The notes: generated by a model from the sequence alone, not told the origin. DNA of 64,000 nucleotides from Comamonas sp. KCTC 72670 (GCA_014656495.1 BNCN01000010.1:186001-250000); one strand, 5' to 3'. Numbered from the stretch's first letter, positions 1 through 8,710 are shown. Numbers and translations: made by a program.

Positions 1-1
1 T

Positions 2-562
2 GGGGACGTTACGAGGGCATGCCTAATACTCGCATCAGCTATCGCCCGATACGCCGCGCCCAACTCTCCATTTCGGACACAGACGGACGCGGTCCTGGCG
101 AAATATGGTCCTTCCAACAATCATGTGCGCATGCAACTTTCCGGAGCACTGCGGGGAATTCGCCACGAATACGAACATGGCCTACTCAACTCAGTCACCG
201 AACTGATTCATCGCGACTTGTTTTCCGACTTCCTCGAAATGGCTCAGCACCTAACGGAAAAGGGTTTTAAGGATCCAGCCGCCGTTGTGGCCGCGGGCGT
301 TCTTGAGCAGCACCTACGCCAGCTTGCTCAAAAACACACCATACCCTTGCTCAAAGACAACGGAGAGAACAAGTCCACAGAGGCCATCAATGCGGACCTG
401 GCCAAAGCAGGAGCCTACGACACACCAACACAGAAAGAAGTAACCGCCAAGCTAGCACTGCGCAATCAAGCAGCACACGCCCTATGGGATAAATACGACA
501 TACGGCAAGTGCTCATATTCATCGATTGGGTTCGGTTCTTCCTCGCAAAATTCCCTGCTTAA
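2..562 (+). CDS. conserved hypothetical protein, cut by the left edge
   Basis: The reading frame is open from base 2 and its translation stays protein-like upstream of the first in-window start (GTG at 125), so I treat the gene as starting before the window. The visible 186 residues end at a TAA. The sequence is helical, with 'YEHGLLNS', 'ELIHRDLFSDFLEMAQHL', 'DPAAVVAAGVLEQHLRQLA' and a C-terminal 'LALRNQAAHALWDKYD'. It resembles a family of uncharacterised bacterial proteins with a HEPN-like 'RNxxAH' segment; that resemblance is from memory. It is convergent with the phage tail-junction genes, and its lower GC suggests prophage cargo. No function is assigned. Confidence 0.7.
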   Translation, partial: GDVTRACLILASAIARYAAPNSPFRTQTDAVLAKYGPSNNHVRMQLSGALRGIRHEYEHGLLNSVTELIHRDLFSDFLEMAQHLTEKGFKDPAAVVAAGVLEQHLRQLAQKHTIPLLKDNGENKSTEAINADLAKAGAYDTPTQKEVTAKLALRNQAAHALWDKYDIRQVLIFIDWVRFFLAKFPA

Positions 563-625
563 CGTGGTCCCGCCCCCTGTTTCACACACTCACCAGCATA
601 GCCCCCAGACACAGAAGCCGAGCCT

Positions 626-1078
626 TCAAACTATGTCGGGCCGCCACCACAACGAGAGAGCGTATCCAACATTCAGATTAAGCCCCCAGCGGTGTCTATC
701 CGTCCCGTCCGCCCCCAAATACACAGGGGCGCTCTCCTCCACATGCACCATGACGTTCGGCACCCGGGGCGACCGAAGGAACACATCGAAGACGGCGAGC
801 GCCAGGAACTGTCCACCTTGGAAGTCCTCGCGTGCCGAGCGGACGCGCACCTGACATCCGGGAGACAAGTACGCCGCTCTCCCAGCCCCCAGGTATCGAA
901 CAGGCGCGACACCGCCCGTCACAACCAACGCCACGGCCCTATCCGGCACACGGCCACCGGCCTCGGGCATCGGGGACGTGAAGAGGTTCGCCCCAGGAGC
1001 AGGTGGACGCACCAGCCCCAGCCCTGCCGATTCCAGCACCGCAGCCAACGCGGCCGCCAGGTCGCGGCTCACAGCCAC
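626..1078 (-). CDS. phage tail-junction (minor capsid / tail terminator-like) protein
   Basis: A 150-residue protein, last visible gene of the leftward head operon. Its start overlaps the preceding gene by 10 nt. By position after a gp6-like connector and a head-closure protein, and by size, it fits the small tail terminator or neck proteins that complete the head-tail junction of HK97-type siphophages. The C-terminal half has a beta-rich pattern ('PNVMVHVEESAPVYLG', 'WGLNLNVGYALSLWWRP'). The exact family cannot be read from the sequence; the role is inferred mainly from synteny. Tail tube and tape-measure genes are not in the window. Confidence 0.6.
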   Translation of the reverse strand: MAVSRDLAAALAAVLESAGLGLVRPPAPGANLFTSPMPEAGGRVPDRAVALVVTGGVAPVRYLGAGRAAYLSPGCQVRVRSAREDFQGGQFLALAVFDVFLRSPRVPNVMVHVEESAPVYLGADGTDRHRWGLNLNVGYALSLWWRPDIV

Positions 1079-1392
1079 ACCTTGAGGAAGCTCACCGCAC
1101 CTGCGCCGTCCACCAATTCATCCACCGCTGCTGGACGACGAGCACGGTTGAAGTCGGACGTGTCCTCCCCTGGCAGCCAAAGGCGATGTTGCAGCGTCAA
1201 CGGCACGTCCGTGTAGATGACGTGTGAGGCAAGCTGCTCGTTACCGCTCGCATCGCGGATGAGTCTCCGGCTTGGCTGGACACGTGCCCGCGCCGGCGAC
1301 ACAGGCCCCAGCAAGGGATTGCCGTGAGCATCGCGCCCCACAACCAAAGCGTAAGAGATAATCTGACGGAACCTGTCCGAAGGCGACGCCAT
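1069..1392 (-). CDS. phage head closure / head-tail joining protein
   Basis: A 107-residue protein between the gp6-like connector and the tail-junction protein. Its ATG overlaps the upstream stop as TGATG, so translation is probably coupled. Size, order and beta-rich composition ('RVQPSRRLIRDASGNEQLASH', then 'VIYTDVPLTLQHRLWLPGED') match the SPP1 gp16 / HK97 gp7-type stoppers that seal the filled head and give a platform for the tail. The assignment rests on synteny and fold-like pattern, not on a diagnostic motif. Confidence 0.62.
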   Translation of the reverse strand: MASPSDRFRQIISYALVVGRDAHGNPLLGPVSPARARVQPSRRLIRDASGNEQLASHVIYTDVPLTLQHRLWLPGEDTSDFNRARRPAAVDELVDGAGAVSFLKVWL

Positions 1393-2057
1393 CAGCTCAC
1401 TCGACGAAGGACGTATGGCGCGAGGAGGGCCTGCGCGCTGCCCGGAATGGGACTCTTCCCCTCCGCTTTCGCGGCGAAGTAGCTCACGGACCAGTCACCA
1501 ATGGACTCGCTGGCTACCATGGCGTCGACACCTCGCGAGCGGTAGAGCTGAACAGCTGTGAGGACAGCGGCCTCCTGGACGTCCTCGGGCAACGTCACCA
1601 CCAGAGTACCGTCGAGCGCCTGCTGTCCCGGAGTAACGAAGCCCCCGTCATAGACGACGCGGATTCCGTCCTCACCGCCCGCCCCGTCGAAGTCACCGAA
1701 CGTCTCAGTTATCCGGCCCGCCATGCGAGCCGTCATCCGCCACACACCGCGCTTGCGCCTCACCATGCCCGCGTCGGCCAGCTTGCCCGGACTCTCGTAC
1801 TCCTCGACGGGCACCTGGCTCCCCATCTCCCAGACTCCAGACACAGCAAGGATGGGCGGACGCTCCAGCAGAAGAAGCGGGCGCCCATAGCCCGCCGGGT
1901 ATTCGACAAGGCCTTCGCCCCGCTCGAATACCCGGCCGCAGTACCCCGCCACAGCCCGGCTTGCAGCGGATACGAGAGTCTCCAGGCGTGACGACACAGG
2001 GACGCCCAGGTCATCCGCCACCGAGGAGGCAAGGCAGAGGTCCACAGGGGATGCCAT
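1392..2057 (-). CDS. phage gp6-like head-tail connector protein
   Basis: 221 residues from the ATG at 2057. I prefer this start to a longer one at 2099 because it lies 4 nt past the upstream stop and has a GGTGAG-type ribosome site. The N-terminal 'LGVPVSSRLETLVSAASRAVAGYCGRVF' is typical of gp6-like connectors, where it forms the helical part of the ring. The C-terminal half has 'LPEDVQEAAVLTAVQLYRSR' and ends in 'APYVLRRVS', also characteristic. The protein would form the adaptor ring under the portal. It is translationally linked to the closure protein downstream. Confidence 0.75.
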   Translation of the reverse strand: MASPVDLCLASSVADDLGVPVSSRLETLVSAASRAVAGYCGRVFERGEGLVEYPAGYGRPLLLLERPPILAVSGVWEMGSQVPVEEYESPGKLADAGMVRRKRGVWRMTARMAGRITETFGDFDGAGGEDGIRVVYDGGFVTPGQQALDGTLVVTLPEDVQEAAVLTAVQLYRSRGVDAMVASESIGDWSVSYFAAKAEGKSPIPGSAQALLAPYVLRRVS

Positions 2058-2061
2058 GGGC

Positions 2062-2505
2062 TCACCGCACCGGGAACTCGTCCGCTCCACCCAGGACAAG
2101 TGCAGCGCCCCACTGCGCCGTGTCTGCCCCCTCCGCCGAGAGGTCCGGCGTCACCTTCAGCCGCAGGAAGCGCTTACGGGTGGCGACGCGCAGGTCCACC
2201 CGGAGGCAGAAGGCTTGCGGCGCGGCGCCACCTGCGACCACCGTCACGGCATTGGCCAGCGTCTCGTCCGCACCGAAAGCCGTCCCATCCTCGGACTCGG
2301 CGAGCTTCACCGTGGCATTGAGCGTCTGCCCCGACGCGCAGTTGGTGCGCCCGGTAAAGAGAAGCTGCGCGGAGTCGAAGCCATCGCGGTCCACCGCGTC
2401 GCTCGTCACCTCGACGGCATCCCCCGCGCCACCAGCTGTGAGCGCGCCACCTGCCACCCCAACGGCCTTGTAGAAGACTTGGAAGTCCTGCGTATTCGCA
2501 TGCAT
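2062..2505 (-). CDS. small beta-rich phage head protein (decoration/fibre-like)
   Basis: 147 residues, 27 nt downstream of the capsid gene. The sequence is rich in Ala, Gly, Thr and Val with repeated beta-strand patterns and no helix-forming runs. It has an acidic 'KLAESEDGTAFGADETL' segment and ends 'GAALVLGGADEFPVR'. Small proteins of this kind lie next to the capsid gene in many HK97-type phages and are suspected head decorations, but their role is usually unproven. I infer a structural role from position and composition only. Confidence 0.55.
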   Translation of the reverse strand: MHANTQDFQVFYKAVGVAGGALTAGGAGDAVEVTSDAVDRDGFDSAQLLFTGRTNCASGQTLNATVKLAESEDGTAFGADETLANAVTVVAGGAAPQAFCLRVDLRVATRKRFLRLKVTPDLSAEGADTAQWGAALVLGGADEFPVR

Positions 2506-2532
2506 GTCGTGTCTCCTGAAGAGGCCGCGGCC

Positions 2533-3636
2533 TCAGTAGCCCTTACGCTCCGAGAAGGCCTTGTCGTGCCGCAACTTGAAGTCACCCCGGCAAATGCCCC
2601 GCAGCGTCGTCTCGTCGTACTCCGCACGGACGTCGTGCTCGGACAGCACCAGCTCAGTGTCCACGCCGTAGAGCAGTTGGTCCCACGTCCCGAAGAGGAT
2701 GCGGCTCGGTGCAATCCGCGTTGAGGCCTTGTAGGGGAAGCCGCGCAGCGTGCCCCGGCCCAGCATCTCGTCCCGGAAAATCCACGTCCCGCCGTCCTTC
2801 AGCCCCAGCAGCGCCGTTTCCCGCGTCGGGTGCAACAGGAAGCCAGGGCGGCGCAGCTTGAGGTTGGCCTTGAGGACGTCTTCCACCATGCCGTCCACGT
2901 CGGCCAGGTAGTGGTCCGCGCTCGTCCCACTCCGGGCCTTCGAGTGCGAGGCGTCCATCTGCGCCAGCACGCCCTTGGGATTGGGGCCTTGGCCATCCCC
3001 GTTGAGGGCCGCGTCGTCCATTCCGTCCGCCGCCGCCTCGCGGAAGTCCTCGGCCACGCCCGCGTCTCCCACCGCAGGGTTGCGCAGCAAGTCATTGGAA
3101 ATGTCGGCGAGAATCATGGCCTTGTGGGCCTTGAGCACCACCTTGCCGTAGGAAGGCTGGCTCTTCTCCACCTTCTCCCCCTCGCCAATCCACTTGAAGG
3201 TGACGCTCCCCGTCTTCTTCCCGAAGTGCAGTTCCCCTTTGAAAGGTACGGTACGAGCCCCCAGCGCCAGGACGACGGAGTCCGGACGGAGGAACTCAAT
3301 CATCTCCCCCGATTCCTGCACCGGCACCAGCACGCCCGCCGAGCTGAAGACACTCTCCTGAACCGCCTTCTGGACGTCGGCCCCTCCGAAACGCTTGGCC
3401 TGCTCCAGCACAGCTTCACGAGTCGGGTTGCGGCCAGCGTTCACCACCGCCTTCAGGTACGCGCCGAAACCATCCATGCTCTTCAGGATGCTGGGGACCT
3501 GGCTGTCCTCTGAATGGGACTTGGCGCCCATGAGGCTCGCAAGCCCGTCACGCTGCCCCTTGGCTTGCTCCATCAACTGCGCGGCCACCAGGGGGCCGAG
3601 GGACTTCGCCATTTCCTGCATCTGCTCGGGGGTCAT
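2533..3636 (-). CDS. HK97-type major capsid protein
   Basis: 367 residues. The N-terminal ~90 residues are helical and charged, as expected for the scaffold (delta) domain removed by the prohead protease. The rest carries HK97-fold landmarks: 'SVFSSAGVLVPVQESGEMIEF' at the N-arm, 'FKWIGEGEKV' in the E-loop region, 'ILADISNDLLRN' before the spine helix, 'AALNGDGQGPNPKGVL', and the C-terminal 'FGTWDQLLYGVDTELVLS'. Its ATG overlaps the protease stop as ATGA, so the two are coupled. This would be the main shell protein. Confidence 0.92.
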   Translation of the reverse strand: MTPEQMQEMAKSLGPLVAAQLMEQAKGQRDGLASLMGAKSHSEDSQVPSILKSMDGFGAYLKAVVNAGRNPTREAVLEQAKRFGGADVQKAVQESVFSSAGVLVPVQESGEMIEFLRPDSVVLALGARTVPFKGELHFGKKTGSVTFKWIGEGEKVEKSQPSYGKVVLKAHKAMILADISNDLLRNPAVGDAGVAEDFREAAADGMDDAALNGDGQGPNPKGVLAQMDASHSKARSGTSADHYLADVDGMVEDVLKANLKLRRPGFLLHPTRETALLGLKDGGTWIFRDEMLGRGTLRGFPYKASTRIAPSRILFGTWDQLLYGVDTELVLSEHDVRAEYDETTLRGICRGDFKLRHDKAFSERKGY

Positions 3637-4295
3637 CGAGTCTCCTTGAGGTGCTGTAAGAGGGCCTCGGCCGTGTGTTTGGCCAGGGCGTTGACGTCTG
3701 GGGAGGGAGGGGGCACGGCCCGGCGCTGTTGGCGCGCCTCCAGCGCGGAGACAACGGCCTTGGCCACGTCCTGGATGAATGCGGCGCGCTCGTCGGCCAG
3801 CTCCTTCATGCGCACCGCACGCTGGTTGCCCGGAATCGTGACGACAGAGATTTCGAGGAGCTCCTGCTGCTCGCAGTCGAATCCGCCTCGCTCATTCTCG
3901 TGGTAGCGGTGCATGAGGTAGCGCACCGAGACCGCATTCAGGATGCCACGCGCGACCTTGCGCTCGACCTTCCGGGCGAAATCGTCTTCCGGGTCAAACT
4001 CGACATCCACCAGGAGGGCATCGCTCTGGACGTATGCGCGCCCCTTTCCGATGGGGAGCACGTCCTTTCGCCCCGTGCCGAAGAAGCCGCCAGAGCCATC
4101 ATCATGGTTGTAGAGGACAACAGGGTTGGCGTTGAAGGCGTCCAGCATCCACCCCGTGACGCTCAGCCGGTCGTTGTAGCGATCAAAGCCACCATCATTG
4201 GCTCGAAAAGTGTAAATTTTCTGCTGGGCCTCAGGAGTCGCAGGGGCGCTCTTCCGGAAGGTCAACAGGCAGGCTCTGGAGAGAGGCACAGGCAT
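3633..4295 (-). CDS. HK97-type prohead protease
   Basis: 220 residues, near the usual size for family U35/S78 prohead proteases. The expected catalytic set can be read: His near residue 64 in 'VVLYNHDDG', Ser near 123 in 'ILNAVSVRY', and Glu near 148 in 'ELLEISVVTIPGN'. It cleaves the scaffold domain of the capsid protein and then itself during head maturation. The ATG at 4295 has a GGAAGG site just upstream and lies 12 nt after a copy of the prophage 23-bp element. The portal gene that normally precedes it is separated by the inserted nuclease-like gene. Confidence 0.93.
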   Translation of the reverse strand: MPVPLSRACLLTFRKSAPATPEAQQKIYTFRANDGGFDRYNDRLSVTGWMLDAFNANPVVLYNHDDGSGGFFGTGRKDVLPIGKGRAYVQSDALLVDVEFDPEDDFARKVERKVARGILNAVSVRYLMHRYHENERGGFDCEQQELLEISVVTIPGNQRAVRMKELADERAAFIQDVAKAVVSALEARQQRRAVPPPSPDVNALAKHTAEALLQHLKETR

Positions 4296-4307
4296 TCACC
4301 TTCCTAT

Positions 4308-4333
4308 ATGGGGACAATTCCTGCGGATGGTCC
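4308..4333 (-). promoter_or_regulatory. prophage 23-bp element, copy A
   Basis: Read on the minus strand as CCATCCGCAGGAATTGTCCC then CAT, ending 12 nt before the prohead protease start. It is one of the two most diverged copies of a consensus CCAnTCGCGGAAAGYGTCCC-CAT. Its presence here gives the protease-capsid half of the head operon its own signal, downstream of the cargo insertion that separates it from terS-terL-portal. Confidence 0.6.
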
Positions 4334-4411
4334 GAGAGCTTGCGAAAGAGCAAGTTTACAGCGACACTAAACAGTCAACACGTCAAGAGAGTCCACCGAA
4401 AGAACCCCAAA

Positions 4412-5476
4412 ATGACAGACACTGCATCACCACCATCCAAACCAACCCATGGAATCAAGACCAAAGTCCTCGAATGGCTAAACACAGAGGGCTATCCACT
4501 GGAGTTCAAGACAGCCAGAGCTTTTGAGGGCGCAGGCTTTCATGTACGCCAAGGAATCCACGTCCGAAACGAACTAACCGGCGTGGTTCGCGAAATCGAC
4601 GTAGAGGCCGACATAACGCTCGAAACAAAAACGGGCCTACTTCGAATCATCCATCCAATAGAATGCAAGTGGTCAAACGACAAGCCCTGGGTCTCATTCA
4701 CATCGAAAAGCGCGCGCATCGGGCCAGGCGCATGTATCAACCAGACAATGGCAACTCCACTCGGCGCCGCCATGCTATGGTGCCTCGCAGGAAACAAAAC
4801 ACTTCAAGCAACCTCGCTCTTCGAAGCACCTTCTCGGCCAGGGTTCTCCGGGAAACAATGCTTCTCAAAGAACGACCTATTCTACAGTGCCATGCAATCA
4901 ATCACCACCAATACCGACACTCTCCTAAAATCATACGACCGCCCCGCACACAAAAACAAATACGGGTTCTCCGACCATGTATGCATCGCATTCCCATGCA
5001 TTGTCGTAGAGGGCGAGCTCTTCGAAGTATTTCACCCAAAGAACTCCAACGACCTAGATGCTGAACCCGTAAACCACATTCGTATCCATTGGCGTGGCGC
5101 AGAGGCCAGACGAGGCTTCACCCATATCGACATTATTCGCGCCAGCTACGCATCTGATTTCTCAAAAAAGCGCGCAAAGGAGATCCGAGAGATAGCACAT
5201 ATTCTCCACGATTCAAAACTCAACATAGAACAATGCCAAGAAGCAGGCTCTCTCAATAGCCTTAGGGTCGAGAATACAGCGAGAGGGACTATAGGTCTCC
5301 CCCCCCTCCTTTATGCAATCAAGCTAGCAGAACAGGAGCAGCCCCCTCCCTTGCCGCCTACGTCTCCTTTGCCTCCGCCGTCCGCTCCGCAACCTGCCCC
5401 GGCAAAGGAAGAGGATAGCCACGGCGGTTTGGATCTGACCGGAGCCCCGCCAGATCTCTCCACTCGTCGTAGCTAA
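4412..5476 (+). CDS. PD-(D/E)XK nuclease-like cargo protein
   Basis: 354 residues from the ATG at 4412; a TTG at 4340 is possible but less likely. Residues ~40-100 hold 'REIDVEAD' followed about 25 residues later by 'IECKWS', which matches the D...ExK core of PD-(D/E)XK nucleases. The rest matches no family I recognise. The gene is AT-richer than its neighbours and lies antisense inside the head operon, between portal and protease. The last ~40 codons (Pro-rich) run antisense into the 3' end of the portal gene, a 119-bp overlap, so the native stop may have been lost on insertion. I infer an accessory 'moron', possibly a phage-exclusion nuclease. Confidence 0.72.
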   Translation: MTDTASPPSKPTHGIKTKVLEWLNTEGYPLEFKTARAFEGAGFHVRQGIHVRNELTGVVREIDVEADITLETKTGLLRIIHPIECKWSNDKPWVSFTSKSARIGPGACINQTMATPLGAAMLWCLAGNKTLQATSLFEAPSRPGFSGKQCFSKNDLFYSAMQSITTNTDTLLKSYDRPAHKNKYGFSDHVCIAFPCIVVEGELFEVFHPKNSNDLDAEPVNHIRIHWRGAEARRGFTHIDIIRASYASDFSKKRAKEIREIAHILHDSKLNIEQCQEAGSLNSLRVENTARGTIGLPPLLYAIKLAEQEQPPPLPPTSPLPPPSAPQPAPAKEEDSHGGLDLTGAPPDLSTRRS

Positions 5477-6665
5477 ACGCCTCAGGCATTGCCCCCATTA
5501 CGCGAAGTTGATGCTCCCGGTCCGCTGGTACAGGGCTGTCGTAATCGAGGATGGCCCCTTCATCGCCCACCAGCGGCATAAGCCGCATCTGGTACTCCGT
5601 GCGCAGAAACTCCATGCGCGGCAGCGTCGCCTGCTCTGCAAGATTCTCTCGCGCTGCGAAGGCCGTGGCCTTGTTCGAGCTGGAGATGTCCCCGACGATT
5701 TCAGGAGGCACCCGAAACGTCATCCGGACGAAGTCCATCAGGAAGCGGCGCAGTTCCACGAGCTGCATGTCCTTGAAGCTCGTGTCCAGCCGGGCAAACG
5801 TCACCTTCCCGCTGGTGATGAGGAGCTTCCCCGCCTTGTCCGGCCCCTGATGCTCTCTGGCCAGCGATTCCTTGAAAGCCCGCGCACCCGCGCTGTTCGC
5901 GTCGGAGAGTCCCTCAATCGATGCGATGGCCGGAGGCAGCATGTTGTTCCAGAATGAGTTCTTGAGGAACCTCGCCACGTACTCGTCAGTGTCCAACTCG
6001 TCACCCAGCGAGAAGGCAGGGCCGACACCTCGCCCAAGCGGGTCCTCGGGGTCGGGACTGCGCAGGTGCAACACGTCGCTGGCCGGAATCTCCCGCGACA
6101 CCTTCCCCACCGTCACGGTGTACGTACGTTGCTCGCGTGGCACGTCGAGCGCGGGAAGCCGCGTGACTGCGTTCGGCGGTACTGGCCAGAAGCCCACGGG
6201 AAGCCCGCCCACGCGCTCCAGCACCAGGAAGGCCTCGCCCACCAGGTCCAGGTACACCTGGACGAGCTTCGTCACGGAGCGTCCGGTCAGGAAGTCATTG
6301 GGGTCCGCCAGCAGCTTGAGAATGGGGTGGTCGGGCACTTCCTGCGCCTCGCCCGCCTCCAGCATCGCCTTCAGCCGCCCGGCTCGTGCCTCGCGGGTGG
6401 CGCTTCGCAGCGCGTAGTCCTTCACGGGCTGCCCGTCCCGCTGCACGCGGCGGTAGACGCGCCAATGCACTCCTGCCACGGAGTCGGCCACCACATCCAC
6501 GCAAGCGCGCAGCCACGGCATTTCCCGGTACGCGGCGAGGAGCTGCGCTGTCCCTCGACGCGGCGGCGCCTGCTGCCAGCGCGCCAGCTCCAGCCCCGTC
6601 CCCTTGCGCGGCTCGCGACTCACCGCCGCCTTCATCCGTCCCCAGAAGCCCATCGCCATCCTCAC
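5358..6665 (-). CDS. HK97-type portal protein
   Basis: 435 residues. Family features are 'WLRACVDVVADSVAGVHWRVY' near the N-terminus, 'DHPILKLLADPNDFLTG', 'YLDLVGEAFLVLER', 'DVLHLRSPDPEDPLGRG' and 'LRRFLMDFVRMTFRVPPEIV' in the clip/stem region. It forms the dodecameric DNA channel at the packaging vertex. The GTG start overlaps the terL stop as GTGA, so the pair is coupled. Its 3' end is overlapped antisense by the cargo nuclease gene, yet the frame stays intact to 'VAERTAEAKET', so the portal is probably complete. Confidence 0.92.
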   Translation of the reverse strand: MRMAMGFWGRMKAAVSREPRKGTGLELARWQQAPPRRGTAQLLAAYREMPWLRACVDVVADSVAGVHWRVYRRVQRDGQPVKDYALRSATREARAGRLKAMLEAGEAQEVPDHPILKLLADPNDFLTGRSVTKLVQVYLDLVGEAFLVLERVGGLPVGFWPVPPNAVTRLPALDVPREQRTYTVTVGKVSREIPASDVLHLRSPDPEDPLGRGVGPAFSLGDELDTDEYVARFLKNSFWNNMLPPAIASIEGLSDANSAGARAFKESLAREHQGPDKAGKLLITSGKVTFARLDTSFKDMQLVELRRFLMDFVRMTFRVPPEIVGDISSSNKATAFAARENLAEQATLPRMEFLRTEYQMRLMPLVGDEGAILDYDSPVPADREHQLRVMGAMPEAFSYDEWRDLAGLRSDPNRRGYPLPLPGQVAERTAEAKET

Positions 6666-8101
6666 AAGCAGAAGAAGGAATCCGCGAACACCAGCTCGTG
6701 GACGCCCCAGAGCAGTGCATCCACGCGGTCATCGCGGCGGCCGTTGATGCCGCTGAATTTGGAGAGCTGCGCCTCCAGCTTCGGGAAGGAGCCGACGAGC
6801 TCAATGCGCCCCGTCTCGGCCAGCGCGCTCACCGGCTCGGCCCGCTTGCTCTTCGCCTCGCGAGCGCGCACCGGCTTCACGTTGACGTGGACCCCCATTT
6901 CCGAGGCCACCGTCTGAATCGTCGTCTCCACCATCTCCCCGCCCGAGTTCACCTCGGCCACGAGGGCGTCACACTCGAAGGCGAGGTACTCGCGGATGGC
7001 AGCGGCGGCCCACTCCCGCGGCGAGCCCCGGAGGCTGGCGTCCTTGAGCACCGAAACGCGCTTGAGGGATGAGCCATCCGTCCCGACAACCGGACTGGTT
7101 CTCACGCCCTGGACGATGATGCCCGTCTCGTCCGAGCCCGTCTCACTCGTGGGCGCGGGGTCCACGGACACAATGCGCCGCTCCAACGCCCTCGCGTATT
7201 CGTGAGCATCCGCCTCGACGCGGCCCCACCGCGCAGAACCGAAGATGGCGCCCGGCACATCCATCAGCAGTTTGCCGAGCACCTCTTGCTGGCCCCAGCG
7301 CGTGTTCATCAACGCCCGCATGGTGGCCACGGCGCTGGGCGCCAAGTTTGCGCGGTTGGCCAGTGACGAACCGGTGCGCAGCACCACGCCCGGCCGTAGC
7401 GCCTTCGTCTCCGCGTCGGAGAAGAGCAGCTCCTCCAGCTTCCGCAGCGGGCGGGGCGTTCCCGTGAGAAGAAGTTGGGGCGGATTCGCAGCGGTGCCGA
7501 TGCGCAGCACCATGGGGAGCTGGTCCAGCGCAGCCATCTCATGCTTCCAGGAGGCAGGCTCATCGCCCCAGGCCCACCCGCAGTTTGGCCCACGCAGCCG
7601 GTCCGGCTTATCCGCCGAGTAGCAGATGGCATAGACGCCGTTGGGCCACGTCACGCGCCGTTTGCTTGGTTCGTACACCGGCATGAACCACGGCGGCGAC
7701 AGCGCCAGAATCCCGCTGGAGCCGCGAATCATCGTGTCGCGCACGTCCGCCGCCGTGGGCCCGATGAGAGCGCCAACCGTCTTCGCCTCGCGGGCCTTCT
7801 GAATCACCCACCGCGCGCCGCTCCACGTCTTTCCGAAGCCCCGCCCCGCCATGATGAAGCAGGTGGAGAAGGCGGCCGGCGGCACCTGCTCCTTGCGTGC
7901 CCAAAAGTCCAAGTCATGAACGAGCGTCTCGACTTCCGGATGGGTGAGACGGCCGAAGAGACGCGCGAGCCCCTGGCGAGTCCGCGCCTGCTTCACCATG
8001 AAGGTGGCGGGTGACTCGTCCGGGGAGAGCAAGTCCATCAGCCCTGCGAAGGGCCCATGCGCCCGGAGGCCCTCCCCCGAAGTGGAAGCCTCACGGGACA
8101 T
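6662..8101 (-). CDS. terL: phage terminase large subunit
   Basis: 479 residues from the ATG at 8101, chosen because AGGAGG lies 5 nt upstream. The ATPase half has a Walker A 'MAGRGFGKTWSGARW' (~85-95), an acidic 'GWAWGDEPASW' in the Walker B region and the coupling motif 'LLLTGTPRP'. The nuclease half starts with 'VSVDPAPTSETGSDETG' and has further acidic positions in 'LVAEVNSGGE' and 'DDRVDALLWGVHEL', as in RNase H-fold terminases. It drives DNA packaging and cuts the concatemer. The start overlaps the end of the small-subunit gene. Confidence 0.94.
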   Translation of the reverse strand: MSREASTSGEGLRAHGPFAGLMDLLSPDESPATFMVKQARTRQGLARLFGRLTHPEVETLVHDLDFWARKEQVPPAAFSTCFIMAGRGFGKTWSGARWVIQKAREAKTVGALIGPTAADVRDTMIRGSSGILALSPPWFMPVYEPSKRRVTWPNGVYAICYSADKPDRLRGPNCGWAWGDEPASWKHEMAALDQLPMVLRIGTAANPPQLLLTGTPRPLRKLEELLFSDAETKALRPGVVLRTGSSLANRANLAPSAVATMRALMNTRWGQQEVLGKLLMDVPGAIFGSARWGRVEADAHEYARALERRIVSVDPAPTSETGSDETGIIVQGVRTSPVVGTDGSSLKRVSVLKDASLRGSPREWAAAAIREYLAFECDALVAEVNSGGEMVETTIQTVASEMGVHVNVKPVRAREAKSKRAEPVSALAETGRIELVGSFPKLEAQLSKFSGINGRRDDRVDALLWGVHELVFADSFFCL

Positions 8102-8540
8102 GCTCGCCTCCTGCATCGCCCGCCGCGTCAACCTGAGACTCGGGAAGAAGGCGCCCGAGCCGGTCCATCAGCAGCTCGCGAAGGGCGCGTTCTTCCGCCG
8201 CCTTGTCCTCAGGGGCATGGGCCTCAACGTTGTCCTTCCGCCCGTAGAGTTCGGGGAATCGTCGAGAGAGGAGCCACTGGACGTGCTTCGGGTTGTGCGA
8301 GGCCGCCGCCATCAGCATGTCCGTGGCGGACTGCATGAACCTCGCTTCCGCCGCGCTTACCGCGAGGTGGAAATCCCGGTAGAGGCCGCGCTGCTCGTTG
8401 GCGCCCCGGTGGAACCAACGAGAGAGCGTCTGCTCGTTGATGCCCACGAGGCCCGCCACGGCACGACGGAAGAGGCCGCGCTCCAGGTGGCCGCAGATTT
8501 CGGCCTGAAGCTCAGAAGTCAGCTTGGAGGGACGTGCCAT
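8091..8540 (-). CDS. terS: phage terminase small subunit
   Basis: 149 residues starting 'ARPSKLTSELQAEICGHLE'. It then has a helix-turn-helix ('AGLVGINEQTLSRWFHRGA'), a helical oligomerisation region and 'HVQWLLSRRFPELYGRKD', a signature of small terminase subunits, with an acidic C-terminal tail. It recognises the packaging site and recruits TerL. GAGGA lies just upstream of the ATG, and a degenerate copy of the prophage 23-bp element ends 11 nt upstream, so this is probably the first gene of the late operon. Confidence 0.87.
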   Translation of the reverse strand: MARPSKLTSELQAEICGHLERGLFRRAVAGLVGINEQTLSRWFHRGANEQRGLYRDFHLAVSAAEARFMQSATDMLMAAASHNPKHVQWLLSRRFPELYGRKDNVEAHAPEDKAAEERALRELLMDRLGRLLPESQVDAAGDAGGEHVP

Positions 8541-8551
8541 TCCTCAAAGGA

Positions 8552-8575
8552 ATGGGGGCGGTTTCGCGGAAGAAT
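8552..8575 (-). promoter_or_regulatory. prophage 23-bp element, copy B
   Basis: On the minus strand this reads TTCTTCCGCGAAACCGCCCC then CATT, ending 11 nt before the terS ATG. It shares the TC, the GAAA core, CG and the terminal CCCCATT with the other copies, and is the least conserved. The position relative to the start codon matches the better copies, which is why I accept it. Confidence 0.5.
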
Positions 8576-8710
8576 TTGGCGTTACGCCCGGCAAAACTCG
8601 ACGACCCCACCGAAAATAGAACGCCGCAGGCAGGGCCAAGCCCACCTGCGGCGTGTCGAATGCTCTCGTCCTGGACTCGCGCAAGCAGGGCCACTGCGCA
8701 CGGCTCGTAG

